Below, in pieces: positions 15,709-24,375 of a DNA stretch of 32,711 nucleotides (the first letter of the stretch is position 1; every line of letters starts with the position of its first letter). The notes below the pieces were generated by a model. The model ran no database searches. It saw only the letters and a program-made list of their open reading frames with translations, and was not told where the DNA came from. Position numbers and translations under genes: made by a program. Source of the stretch: Methanobacteriota archaeon (lineage in GTDB: Archaea; Thermoplasmatota; E2; DHVEG-1); the NCBI GenBank assembly GCA_026394435.1, contig JAPKYG010000037.1:1-32711 (forward strand), in the 5' to 3' direction.

Positions 15709-16029
15709 ATCGCAGCCCCGCCAAAAAAATATTACGACATCTTAGGACATAAGCTTGTTCCGGAACATACTATTTTATCTGAGAAAGAGAAAAAGGAGTT
15801 GTTAAAGGAATACGATATCAGACCTGATCAACTGCCACGTATTCTTGCAAATGATCCAGCAGTGATTTCCGCGGGAGCCAAACCTGGACAGATTGTGAAG
15901 ATCATCCGGAAAAGCCCTACCGCGAAATATGCGACCGCGTATCGGTTAGTTGTTGAGAGTGATACCTCTGAGAGTTTTGTCTTCGCTGAGCCATCTGAAG
16001 AGGTCAGCACGGCAAGTGAAGAGATATAG
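15709..16029 (+). CDS. rpoH: DNA-directed RNA polymerase subunit H, apparent ATC start
   Basis: Archaeal counterpart of the C-terminal domain of eukaryotic Rpb5, bound at the RNA polymerase jaw. The conserved core is clear: DILGHKLVPEHTILSE, then EYDIRPDQLPRILANDP, and GAKPGQIVKIIRKSPTA. The LVPEH part lies upstream of any ATG, GTG or TTG in frame. The first such codon is TTG 15799, which would delete the conserved N-terminus. The best placed start is ATC 15709 behind GGAGGA, giving 106 residues; an assembly error changing ATG to ATC is the alternative. After the usual C-terminus (AYRLVV) there is a ~24-residue acidic, Ser/Thr-rich extension. It follows tRNA-Lys and precedes rpoB by 23 bases. 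Confidence 0.88.
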   Translation: MAAPPKKYYDILGHKLVPEHTILSEKEKKELLKEYDIRPDQLPRILANDPAVISAGAKPGQIVKIIRKSPTAKYATAYRLVVESDTSESFVFAEPSEEVSTASEEI

Positions 16030-16052
16030 AAAGGGGAATATGAGGAGTACTT

Positions 16053-19000
16053 ATGAGAGAACTTGTTGATGCGTTTTATCGAGAACGAAGTATTGTCAAC
16101 CATCAGATCGCCTCCTACGATGATTTTTTACGACATCGTCTGCAGCGGATTGTCGATGGCACGATCATTGGTCAGGAAGAAGAAGGGATGAAAAGAGGGT
16201 ATATCTACCCGGAGATTGAAGGATATAAGATTAAGTTCGGGAAGATCAAAATTGGTCTTCCACAGGTAAAAGAAGCGGATGGGACCGAGCGGCCTTTGAC
16301 ACCGATGGAAGCGCGGCTACGAGATCTGACGTATGAGGCGCCGCTTGAGCTTGAGTTCATTCCTGTGAAAAATGAGGTGGAGTACGAGCCTGAGACGGTT
16401 CGCGTTGGTGAACTGCCCATCATGGTGAAGTCTCTGCGATGTAACATCTCCCAAAAAGTTTTAGAAGAAAAATTGGATCGGCCTTTCTCTGATGAGGATT
16501 ATCAAAAAGAGCTTCAGCAGCTGCAGGAAGACCCGTTGGATCCTGGTGGGTATTTCATTAGCAACGGGACAGAACGAGTGTTAATCACGGTTGAGGATCT
16601 AGCTCCAAACAGGGTTCTTGTTGAGCGGTCAAGCAGATATGGTACCGATGTTGAAGTTGCTAAGGTTTTTTCCCAACGGGAAGGATATCGTGCGTTAACC
16701 GTGGTGGAAAAACGGAAGGATGGCATGCTCATGGTGAGCTTGCCGACAACGTATGGTCAGATCCCGCTTATTGTCTTATTGCGTGCTCTGGGGATGGAGA
16801 ACGATAAAGAAATCGTTGATGTCATCTGTGTTGATCCGAAGATGGAGCCGTATGTGCTTGCGAACATCGAGGAATGCGCGAAGGAATATAGTATCGCAAC
16901 AAAGGAAGAAGCAGTTGCGTATCTTGGGAAGAAGTTCGCTGGTGGGCAGGCAAAAGAGTACCGTGTGAAACGTGTTGAAACCATCATGGATCGGCATCTT
17001 CTGGCTCATCTTGGGAATGACCCTGATGATCGTTTAAAAAAGGCTATTTTCGTGGCTCGCATGGGGATGGCTGTGTTAGAACTCGCCCTCGGGAAACGAG
17101 AGCAGGATGACAAAGACCATTACGCAAACAAGCGTTTGAAGCTTGCGGGGGATCTCATGGAGGATCTCTTCCGAGTCGCGTTTACCGCCTTGTGTAAGGA
17201 TCTAAAATATCAGATTGAACGCATTCATGCCAAAGGAAAAGAAATCAAGATCGCGTCATCGCTACGTTCCGATGTTCTCAGTCAACGTATTCATCACGCG
17301 CTTGCAACAGGGAACTGGGTTGGTGGACGAGCAGGAGTCTCACAGCTTCTTGATCGAACCAGCAATTTAGCGGTTCTGAGTCACTTACGACGAGTTACGT
17401 CACCGTTGACGAGGTCACAACCACATTTCGAAGCACGAGATTTGCATTCAACCCAATGGGGACGACTTTGCCCGAATGAAACGCCAGAAGGACCGAACTG
17501 TGGTCTGGTCAAGAACCTTGCACTTACTGTCGAAATCTCAGAAGGTTTTGGAGAAAAAGAAGTGGAAACAGTCCTGCGAGAACTTGGGATTAAGGAACTG
17601 ACGAAACACGTCACGGGTGCCCGTGTTTATCTGAACGGGGACCTTATCGGGATGCATCCGAACGGTGCAGATCTTGTCAAGAAATTGCGAGAACGACGAC
17701 GAAAGGGAATGCTTAGTACCGAAATCAATGTTACCTATGATATTGAAGGAAACGATGTGATTGTGAACTGTGATTGTGGACGGTTACGACGACCGCTGCT
17801 TGTTGCTGAAAATGGTAAACTCTTGGTAAATCAAAAAAACCTTGCTGAACTTAAAGAAGGAAAGAAGAATTGGTCTAATCTTATCAATGAGGGGGCTGTC
17901 GAATACATAGATGCTGAAGAAGAAGAAAACGCACTCATTGCGTTACGAGAAGAAAATCTGACCCCAGATCATACCCATATGGAGCTTGACCCGATGTGTA
18001 TTCTCGGGATCGGTGCATCCCTTGTTCCCTATCCGGAGCATAACTCGTCTCCAAGAATTACGATGGGCGCAGGAATGGGAAAACAATCGCTCGGGTTCGG
18101 TGCGTCAAACTACCGTATACGACCGGACACACGGAGTCATCTGCTTCACTATCCACAGATGCCGTTAGTGCAGACACATCCGATTCATTATATTCGATTT
18201 AGAGAACGACCTGCTGGGCAGAACTATATTGTCGCGGTTGCCTCGTTTCAGGGATATAACATGGAAGATGCCTTGATCATGAGCAAGTCATCGATCGAAC
18301 GAGGACTCGGTCGGAGTACATTCATCCGAACATATAGCAGTGAAGAGAAGCGATATCCTGGTGGTCAAGAGGATCATTTTGAAATCCCAAATCCGGATTG
18401 TCGAGGCGTTCGCACTGAAGACGCGTATAACAATCTGGGTGAAGACGGGTTGATTTCTCCAGAATGTGGCGCAAACGGCGGAGACGTTTTGATTGGGAAA
18501 ACATCACCACCGCGTTTCCTTGAAGAACCGACTGATTTTCTTACGCCTCAGAAACGAAGAGAGACCTCGGTTACGGTTCAACATGGGGAAGGCGGTGTTG
18601 TTGATAAAGTCATGTTGTCTGAGTCTGTCAATGGGTCACGAATGGTGAAGATAAAAGTCAGAGAACAACGAATCCCTGAACTCGGGGATAAGTTCGCATC
18701 AAAACATGGTCAGAAAGGAGTGATTGGATATGTGGTATCTGCAGAAAACATGCCGTTCACCCAAGACGGCATGACACCTGATTTAATCATTAACCCACAT
18801 GCTATCCCATCAAGAATGACGGTTGCGCATGTGCTTGAGATGATCGGTGGGAAAGTCGGATCACTTGAGGGGCGAATCGTTGATGGAACAGCTTTTAGCG
18901 GGGAAGACGAAGATCAACTCCGAACGGCTTTAGTGAAAAATGGGTTTAACCACGCGGGAAAAGAAATCTTCTATGATGGACTCACCGGACGACCATTGGA

Positions 19001-19418
19001 ATGTGATATTTTTGTTGGATGTATCTATTATCAGAAGCTTCATCATATGGTCGCTGGTAAGATTCATGCCAGATCACGAGGACCCGTGCAGATCCTCACA
19101 AGACAACCAACGGAGGGACGAGCCAGGGAAGGGGGTCTACGGTTTGGAGAAATGGAACGCGACTGTCTCATTGGCCATGGTGCCTCCATGGTCATTAAAG
19201 ATCGATTACTTGATGAATCAGATATCACGATGAAGTATGTCTGTAACACGTGTGGTCATATCGCGATGATTGATCGTCATGGGCGGTTACATTGTCCAAT
19301 CTGTGGTGATAAAGCAGATATCCACCCAGTGGAGATGAGCTACGCGTTCAAGCTACTTATTGATGAGTTGAAATCTCTTGTGGTTGTACCACGTATTAAA
19401 CTGGAGTCGTTGGTGTAG
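16053..19418 (+). CDS. rpoB: DNA-directed RNA polymerase subunit B (undivided)
   Basis: The second-largest RNA polymerase subunit, 1121 residues and uninterrupted. Many euryarchaea split it into B'' and B' near the SLVPYPEHN region; here that region reads straight through. Landmarks are SNGTERVLITVEDLAPNR in the protrusion, GNWVGGRAGVSQLLDR, and RDLHSTQWGRLCPNETPEGPN. EDALIMSKSSIERGLGRS near the active centre, KFASKHGQKGVIG and the clamp zinc site CNTCGH...CPICGD near residue 1062 complete the set. The start ATG 16053 has GAGGAG upstream. It lies between rpoH and rpoA1 (12-base gap), the standard archaeal order. The undivided form is a useful lineage marker. Confidence 0.99.
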   Translation: MRELVDAFYRERSIVNHQIASYDDFLRHRLQRIVDGTIIGQEEEGMKRGYIYPEIEGYKIKFGKIKIGLPQVKEADGTERPLTPMEARLRDLTYEAPLELEFIPVKNEVEYEPETVRVGELPIMVKSLRCNISQKVLEEKLDRPFSDEDYQKELQQLQEDPLDPGGYFISNGTERVLITVEDLAPNRVLVERSSRYGTDVEVAKVFSQREGYRALTVVEKRKDGMLMVSLPTTYGQIPLIVLLRALGMENDKEIVDVICVDPKMEPYVLANIEECAKEYSIATKEEAVAYLGKKFAGGQAKEYRVKRVETIMDRHLLAHLGNDPDDRLKKAIFVARMGMAVLELALGKREQDDKDHYANKRLKLAGDLMEDLFRVAFTALCKDLKYQIERIHAKGKEIKIASSLRSDVLSQRIHHALATGNWVGGRAGVSQLLDRTSNLAVLSHLRRVTSPLTRSQPHFEARDLHSTQWGRLCPNETPEGPNCGLVKNLALTVEISEGFGEKEVETVLRELGIKELTKHVTGARVYLNGDLIGMHPNGADLVKKLRERRRKGMLSTEINVTYDIEGNDVIVNCDCGRLRRPLLVAENGKLLVNQKNLAELKEGKKNWSNLINEGAVEYIDAEEEENALIALREENLTPDHTHMELDPMCILGIGASLVPYPEHNSSPRITMGAGMGKQSLGFGASNYRIRPDTRSHLLHYPQMPLVQTHPIHYIRFRERPAGQNYIVAVASFQGYNMEDALIMSKSSIERGLGRSTFIRTYSSEEKRYPGGQEDHFEIPNPDCRGVRTEDAYNNLGEDGLISPECGANGGDVLIGKTSPPRFLEEPTDFLTPQKRRETSVTVQHGEGGVVDKVMLSESVNGSRMVKIKVREQRIPELGDKFASKHGQKGVIGYVVSAENMPFTQDGMTPDLIINPHAIPSRMTVAHVLEMIGGKVGSLEGRIVDGTAFSGEDEDQLRTALVKNGFNHAGKEIFYDGLTGRPLECDIFVGCIYYQKLHHMVAGKIHARSRGPVQILTRQPTEGRAREGGLRFGEMERDCLIGHGASMVIKDRLLDESDITMKYVCNTCGHIAMIDRHGRLHCPICGDKADIHPVEMSYAFKLLIDELKSLVVVPRIKLESLV

Positions 19419-19430
19419 GGGGTAAAAGAA

Positions 19431-22097
19431 ATGGCAGGACGAAATATCACAAAAAAGATTGGGGCGTTGAAGTTTTCAGTGCTTTCGCCAACTGAGATTC
19501 GTAAGATGAGCGCTACAAAGGTTATTACTGCGGATACCTACGATGATGACGGGTTCCCTATCACCATGGGGCTGATGGATCAGCGTCTTAGCGTCATTGA
19601 ACCTGGGCTGCGTTGCAAGACGTGCGGATTGAAAGTCGGCAAGGACAAATGTCCAGGGCATTTTGGGCATATTGATCTTGCGATGCCGGTGATTCATGTC
19701 GGATTTGTAAAGACGATCAGGAATTCTTTACGGGCGACCTGTCGGAAATGCGGACGAATCCTTCTCTCCGATAAAGAGTTGGAGGAGTACCGGAAAACTA
19801 TCATAAAAAACAGCTCAGAGGGACGCGATAACGCATACATGTTCAAGATGATTATCAGCAGCGCGACGAAAACAGATGCATGTCCACGGTGCGGGGCTAT
19901 TAGTGGGAAAATCGACCTGGATAAACCCACGTCGTTTCGGGAGAACGGAAAGAAACTCACACCAACAGAGATTCGAGAGTGGCTCGAGAAAATCCCTGAT
20001 GAAGACCTTCCTTTATTAGATATTAATGTACATTCAGCGCGACCAGAATGGATGGTCCTGACCGTTTTACCGGTACCGCCGGTCACGGTACGACCGTCCG
20101 TTACCCTGGAGACTGGTGAACGATCAGAAGATGATCTGACCCATAAGCTTGTTGATGTCATCAGGATTAACCAGCGGTTACAGGAAAACCGGGACGCTGG
20201 AGCGCCTCAATTAATCGTCGAGGATCTCTGGGAGCTCTTACAGTACCATGTGACAACTTATCTGGATAATCAAACCTCTGGTATTCCGCCAGCGCGACAT
20301 AGGTCCGGCAGACCACTGAAAACCCTTGCCCAACGATTGAAAGGAAAAGAAGGCAGATTCAGAAGTAATCTTTCAGGGAAACGAGTGAACTTCTCCGCGC
20401 GTACGGTTATTTCACCGGATCCCAATCTGAGCATTAATGAAATTGGTGTACCTGCAGAGATCGCCAGAGAACTCACCATACCTGTTCGAGTCACCACCCA
20501 GAACCTTGAATGGTGTAAGAACCTCATTAAACAAACAGCTCAAGGGGAAAAGCCTGGTGACAACTACCGACCTCATGTGAACTACGTGAAACGATACCGT
20601 GAGGGTGTAGAGCAGCGTATGAAAGTCACAGAGAAAAACTCGGATGATATCTCTGAGAAACTTGAGCTTGGGTTTATCATCGAACGACAGCTCATGGATG
20701 GAGATATCGCGTTGTTCAATCGTCAGCCGTCCTTGCATCGGATGTCGATGATGGCACATCGAGTTAAGGTCATGCCTAATCGGTCATTCCGATTCAACCT
20801 TTCTGTCTGTCCCCCGTATAACGCTGATTTTGATGGTGATGAAATGAACCTTCATGTCTTGCAGGGTGAAGAGGCAAAAGCAGAAGCAGAGATTCTCATG
20901 AAAGTACAGGAGAACCTGATGTCACCTCGATTTGGTGGTATCATCATCGGTGGGCTGCATGATCATATTTCAGGCTGTTTCCTTCTTACCTATCAGGATA
21001 AGACGTTTTCAAAAGAGAAAACCTCTGAGATATTGGCAACGTTCAAGTATAAGGGGAAGTTCCCTGAGATCCATGAGGAAAACGGTGAGAGTGTTGTCTA
21101 CGGAAAAGATATCTTCAGCGTGTTACTCCCCAAGAACTTAAACATCGAGTATAAAGCAAAAGCATGTTTCCACTGTGAAGTCTGTAAAGCTGCTGAGTGC
21201 CCAAATGGTGCGTACGTGATCGTGAAAAACGGTAAACTGAAACAAGGAATCGTTGACGAAAACAGCATTGGGGCATTCAAAGGCAGGATTGTTGAACGGA
21301 TCATCAGAGACCATGGGACGACCGCAGGAAGAATGTTCATTGATGACGTCACGAGACTAGGGATCGCAGTGGTGACTGTTATCGGGTTTACCACGAGTAT
21401 CGATGATGAGGATATCCCAACGGAGGCAAAGCGACAGATTGAGGAAGGGTTGCAGAAAGCACAAAACAAGATCAATACTTTAGTCGCTGCATATGAACAT
21501 GGGGAGCTTGAATCCCTCCCGGGTCGAAGCCTGGAAGAAACCTTAGAAATGGAGATCATGCGAGTCACTGGTCGAGCAAGAGACATGGCTGGTGAAATCG
21601 CGAGTAAATACCTTGGATTGAACAACAGCGCTGTCATCATGGCAAAATCAGGCGCCAGGGGATCCATGCTGAACCTGTCTCAGATGTGTGGGTGTGTCGG
21701 GCAACAAGCAGTCCGAGGAGAACGAATCTCCCGGGGATACAAGTACCGGACTTTGCCGCATTTCAAAAAAGGAGACCTAGGAGCAAGTGCAAAAGGATTC
21801 GTTGCTAATAGTTACAAGAGTGGGCTTAACCCCACTGAATATTTCTTCCATTCGATGGGAGGCCGAGAGGGTCTTGTTGATACCGCTGTTCGTACCTCCA
21901 GGTCAGGCTATATGCAGCGTCGTCTCGTCAACGCATTAGAAGACCTCAAAGTAGAAAGCGACGGGACTGTAAGACACACAGGTGGAGAAATCATCCAATT
22001 CAGATATGGTGAAGATGGAGTTGACCCTACACGAAGCACCGCAGGAAAAGCAGTGGATCTTGATCGGATCATTTATGATGTGAAACAGGAGGAATAA
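19431..22097 (+). CDS. rpoA1: DNA-directed RNA polymerase subunit A' (RpoA1)
   Basis: The N-terminal two-thirds of the largest RNA polymerase subunit, 888 residues. Zinc sites are visible at CKTCG...CPGHFGH (from residue ~62), CRKCG (~100) and CPRCG (~150). The catalytic Mg-binding loop YNADFDGDEMN is near residue 464-472, with all three Asp present. KRVNFSARTVISPDP marks the switch/lid region, and QQAVRGERISRGYKYRTLPHF lies in the bridge-helix neighbourhood. It ends before the A'/A'' split and is followed after 4 bases by rpoA2. The rpoA2 Shine-Dalgarno lies in its last codons. Confidence 0.99.
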   Translation: MAGRNITKKIGALKFSVLSPTEIRKMSATKVITADTYDDDGFPITMGLMDQRLSVIEPGLRCKTCGLKVGKDKCPGHFGHIDLAMPVIHVGFVKTIRNSLRATCRKCGRILLSDKELEEYRKTIIKNSSEGRDNAYMFKMIISSATKTDACPRCGAISGKIDLDKPTSFRENGKKLTPTEIREWLEKIPDEDLPLLDINVHSARPEWMVLTVLPVPPVTVRPSVTLETGERSEDDLTHKLVDVIRINQRLQENRDAGAPQLIVEDLWELLQYHVTTYLDNQTSGIPPARHRSGRPLKTLAQRLKGKEGRFRSNLSGKRVNFSARTVISPDPNLSINEIGVPAEIARELTIPVRVTTQNLEWCKNLIKQTAQGEKPGDNYRPHVNYVKRYREGVEQRMKVTEKNSDDISEKLELGFIIERQLMDGDIALFNRQPSLHRMSMMAHRVKVMPNRSFRFNLSVCPPYNADFDGDEMNLHVLQGEEAKAEAEILMKVQENLMSPRFGGIIIGGLHDHISGCFLLTYQDKTFSKEKTSEILATFKYKGKFPEIHEENGESVVYGKDIFSVLLPKNLNIEYKAKACFHCEVCKAAECPNGAYVIVKNGKLKQGIVDENSIGAFKGRIVERIIRDHGTTAGRMFIDDVTRLGIAVVTVIGFTTSIDDEDIPTEAKRQIEEGLQKAQNKINTLVAAYEHGELESLPGRSLEETLEMEIMRVTGRARDMAGEIASKYLGLNNSAVIMAKSGARGSMLNLSQMCGCVGQQAVRGERISRGYKYRTLPHFKKGDLGASAKGFVANSYKSGLNPTEYFFHSMGGREGLVDTAVRTSRSGYMQRRLVNALEDLKVESDGTVRHTGGEIIQFRYGEDGVDPTRSTAGKAVDLDRIIYDVKQEE

Positions 22098-22101
22098 TCA
22101 C

Positions 22102-23577
22102 ATGGCAAAACCAGTTCCTAAGAAGAATCGCACACAAAAAAAAGTGGAAAAGAAAAAGCCTGTGAAATTGGCTAAGCCAAAAATCATCCCTGTGAAAACA
22201 AAGAAACAAGTCGTGAAAACAATCGCAAAGAGCAAGGCCCTAAAACCTACGAAAAAATTACAAAAAGTTGAGACCGCTCTCGAGAAGAAAAAACCAGTAG
22301 AAAAGAAAACGAAAAAAGTAACGACAGCGTCTGAGAAAAAAATTGAGAAGAAAAAAGAGCCGGAGCGAACGTTCCTTCCCCCGCCAATAAAAACAGTAGA
22401 AGAACCAAAAGAATACAAGATGATACGAGCAGAAATAAACAAACTGCGGAAAAACCATTTTCTGCCTATTTCTATTATCGATGGTATTGTCGAGCGTGCT
22501 GCACGGGATAAAAAACTAGAGGCTAAATTGAAATACATTGTTGAAAAATCACTTGAAGAATACGCGAAAAATCTGATTGACCCGACTGAAGCATGTGGCA
22601 TAATTGGTGCGCAGAGCATCGGGGAGCCTGGCACACAGATGACCATGAGAACGTTCCACTACGCTGGTGTCGCAGAAATTAACGTTACCCTTGGGCTACC
22701 ACGATTAATTGAGATAGTGGATGCCAGGTCCTCTCCATCAACTCCCATGATGAACATTTATCTTCGAGATGAGTATCGGGTGAACCCGGATTTAGCAAAA
22801 GAGATCGCTAATAAGATAGAGATAACCCGGCTAACTGATGTTGCTGATATTGAAATGGACCTCGTGAACATCACTATATCCATTAAACCAAATAAGAAAA
22901 CCATGGAGAAAAAAGGAATCGCCATCAATGAACTGTTAGGGCGGGTGCAGTCGGTCCGGAAGCTTTCTGCGAAAATCGAAAAAGAAACCGTGAAAGTGAC
23001 GTTGGATGAGCCTGGTTATAAGATACTTCAGAATACAAACGAGACGCTCAAGAACCTGAAAATCAAGGGAATCGACGGGATCAAACGAGTCATCATCCGA
23101 AAGGAGCCGAATGAAGGGTATGTTATCTACAGCGAAGGCAGTAATCTCAAAGAAGTCTTAGATATCGAAGGCGTTGACCCCTACCGGACAACAACGAATG
23201 ATATCCATGCGATTGCCAGGGAACTAGGGATTGAAGCAGCGCGAAACATGATCATCCATGAAGCAAATGCTACCTTGTCAGAACAGGGGTTGAATGTTGA
23301 TATGAGACATATCATGCTTGTTGCTGATGTGATGACTGCTGATGGGACCGTCCGGGCGATTGGCCGACATGGTGTCAGTGGTGAGAAAAGCTCAGTTCTT
23401 TCACGAGCAGCGTTTGAAATCACGGTGAATCATCTCCTGCTGGCGAGTCAGCGGGGGGAATCAGATGAGCTCAATGGTGTCGCAGAGAACATTATCGTTG
23501 GGCAGCCAGTGAACCTTGGTACTGGTGCGATTGAACTTGTTATGAACACAAGAAAACCAAAACAGAAGGGAAAATAG
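22102..23577 (+). CDS. rpoA2: DNA-directed RNA polymerase subunit A'' (RpoA2) with lysine-rich N-terminal tail
   Basis: The C-terminal third of the largest RNA polymerase subunit, containing the trigger loop and cleft parts. The conserved core begins around residues 110-155 and includes CGIIGAQSIGEPGTQMTMRT (~166-187), which spans the start of the trigger loop region. EQGLNVDMRHIMLVADVMT and GVSGEKSSVLSRAAFE lie near the C-terminus. The protein has 491 residues where A'' is usually about 380-400. The excess is a tail of ~105 residues in which 33 of the first 90 are Lys, interspersed with Pro, Thr, Val and Ala and resembling histone-H1-like or nucleic-acid-binding tails. The start ATG 22102 has GGAGGA upstream, so the tail is translated. 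The role of the tail is unknown. Confidence 0.98.
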   Translation: MAKPVPKKNRTQKKVEKKKPVKLAKPKIIPVKTKKQVVKTIAKSKALKPTKKLQKVETALEKKKPVEKKTKKVTTASEKKIEKKKEPERTFLPPPIKTVEEPKEYKMIRAEINKLRKNHFLPISIIDGIVERAARDKKLEAKLKYIVEKSLEEYAKNLIDPTEACGIIGAQSIGEPGTQMTMRTFHYAGVAEINVTLGLPRLIEIVDARSSPSTPMMNIYLRDEYRVNPDLAKEIANKIEITRLTDVADIEMDLVNITISIKPNKKTMEKKGIAINELLGRVQSVRKLSAKIEKETVKVTLDEPGYKILQNTNETLKNLKIKGIDGIKRVIIRKEPNEGYVIYSEGSNLKEVLDIEGVDPYRTTTNDIHAIARELGIEAARNMIIHEANATLSEQGLNVDMRHIMLVADVMTADGTVRAIGRHGVSGEKSSVLSRAAFEITVNHLLLASQRGESDELNGVAENIIVGQPVNLGTGAIELVMNTRKPKQKGK

Positions 23578-23880
23578 ATGGTAGACGTAAATAAAGTATT
23601 AAAAGACGTTTCAAAGAAAGGAAAGATCATTATCGGGGAAAAACAGACGAAAGCAGCGATCCAGAAGGGTACGGCAAAACTCGTGGTAATGGCAAATAAC
23701 TGCCCGTACGCCAAAGCTATTACCGCCCTTGTTACGGAAAACAAGGTGCCAATATACAATTATACCTCCAATGGTGTTGAGCTTGGGTATACCTGCGGAA
23801 AGAGCTTTGCGGTTTCCTCCTTTGCAGTGCTTGATGAAGGGGGATCAAACATCCTGCAGCTCGTGAAGAAAAGGAAATAA
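23578..23880 (+). CDS. rpl30e: Large ribosomal subunit protein eL30 (L30e)
   Basis: A 100-residue ribosomal protein of the L7Ae/L30e family, bound to the large subunit. It matches the family along its length (KKGKIIIGEKQTKAAIQKGTAK, ANNCPYAKAITALV, GYTCGKSFAVSSFAV). It begins directly after the rpoA2 stop and is followed after 5 bases by nusA. This rpoA2-rpl30e-nusA order is standard in archaea and indicates co-transcription with the polymerase genes. Confidence 0.97.
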   Translation: MVDVNKVLKDVSKKGKIIIGEKQTKAAIQKGTAKLVVMANNCPYAKAITALVTENKVPIYNYTSNGVELGYTCGKSFAVSSFAVLDEGGSNILQLVKKRK

Positions 23881-23885
23881 CCAGA

Positions 23886-24311
23886 ATGGCAGAGATAACC
23901 CTTTCAAACGAGACCGTTCAGTATATCAACCTTGCATCCATGCATACCGGGGCAAGCATCAGAGACTGTGTCGTTGAGGATGACCGTGTGGTGTTTGTCG
24001 TTGAGAAAGGACAACTCGGGATCGCTATCGGAAGCAAAGCGAAGAATCTGGAGAAACTCCGGTCTCTTTTCAAGAAAAGCGTGAAGTTCGTTGAATTTGA
24101 TGAGGATAAAGCCAGGTTTGTACAAAATCTCTGCAAACCCTATGAAGTGACCAAGGTCAGCCTTGAAGGAAACGATGATGCAAGTGTGGTACGAATAGAA
24201 GTGAACCCCGGGGATAAGTCAAAATTGATTGGGAAAGGCGGACGAAACATCAATATGATCCGGAAGATGGCACAACGTCATCATCCGATAAAGGATGTTC
24301 AAATCGTTTAG
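23886..24311 (+). CDS. nusA: Archaeal NusA-like transcription factor
   Basis: A 141-residue protein made of two KH-type RNA-binding domains, as in archaeal NusA, which lacks the N-terminal polymerase-binding and S1 parts of bacterial NusA. KH1 contains GQLGIAIGSKAKNLEKL and KH2 contains KLIGKGGRNINMIRKM. It overlaps no gene and ends the polymerase operon. In many archaea rps12, rps7 and fusA follow here; in this window the next gene belongs to an unrelated dehydrogenase cluster behind its own promoter. Confidence 0.95.
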   Translation: MAEITLSNETVQYINLASMHTGASIRDCVVEDDRVVFVVEKGQLGIAIGSKAKNLEKLRSLFKKSVKFVEFDEDKARFVQNLCKPYEVTKVSLEGNDDASVVRIEVNPGDKSKLIGKGGRNINMIRKMAQRHHPIKDVQIV

Positions 24312-24332
24312 GATATCTCTCCTGTAGGTAAT

Positions 24333-24342
24333 ACTTTTAAAG
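24333..24342 (+). promoter_or_regulatory. TATA-like element before the dehydrogenase cluster
   Basis: ACTTTTAAAG lies ~40 bases before GTG 24376, so a start site near 24363 would leave a short leader including the GGTAGGGGG ribosome-binding sequence at 24361-24369. It suggests the cluster is transcribed apart from the polymerase operon. Confidence 0.4.
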
Positions 24343-24375
24343 GGTGTTGTATTCCAGGTTGGTAGGGGGTACAGT

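Noticed and set aside
22098..22646. Long minus-strand frame rich in Phe opposite the RpoA2 tail
   Set aside because: It is the complement of Lys codons (AAA/AAG read as TTT/CTT), giving a false hydrophobic, membrane-like protein.
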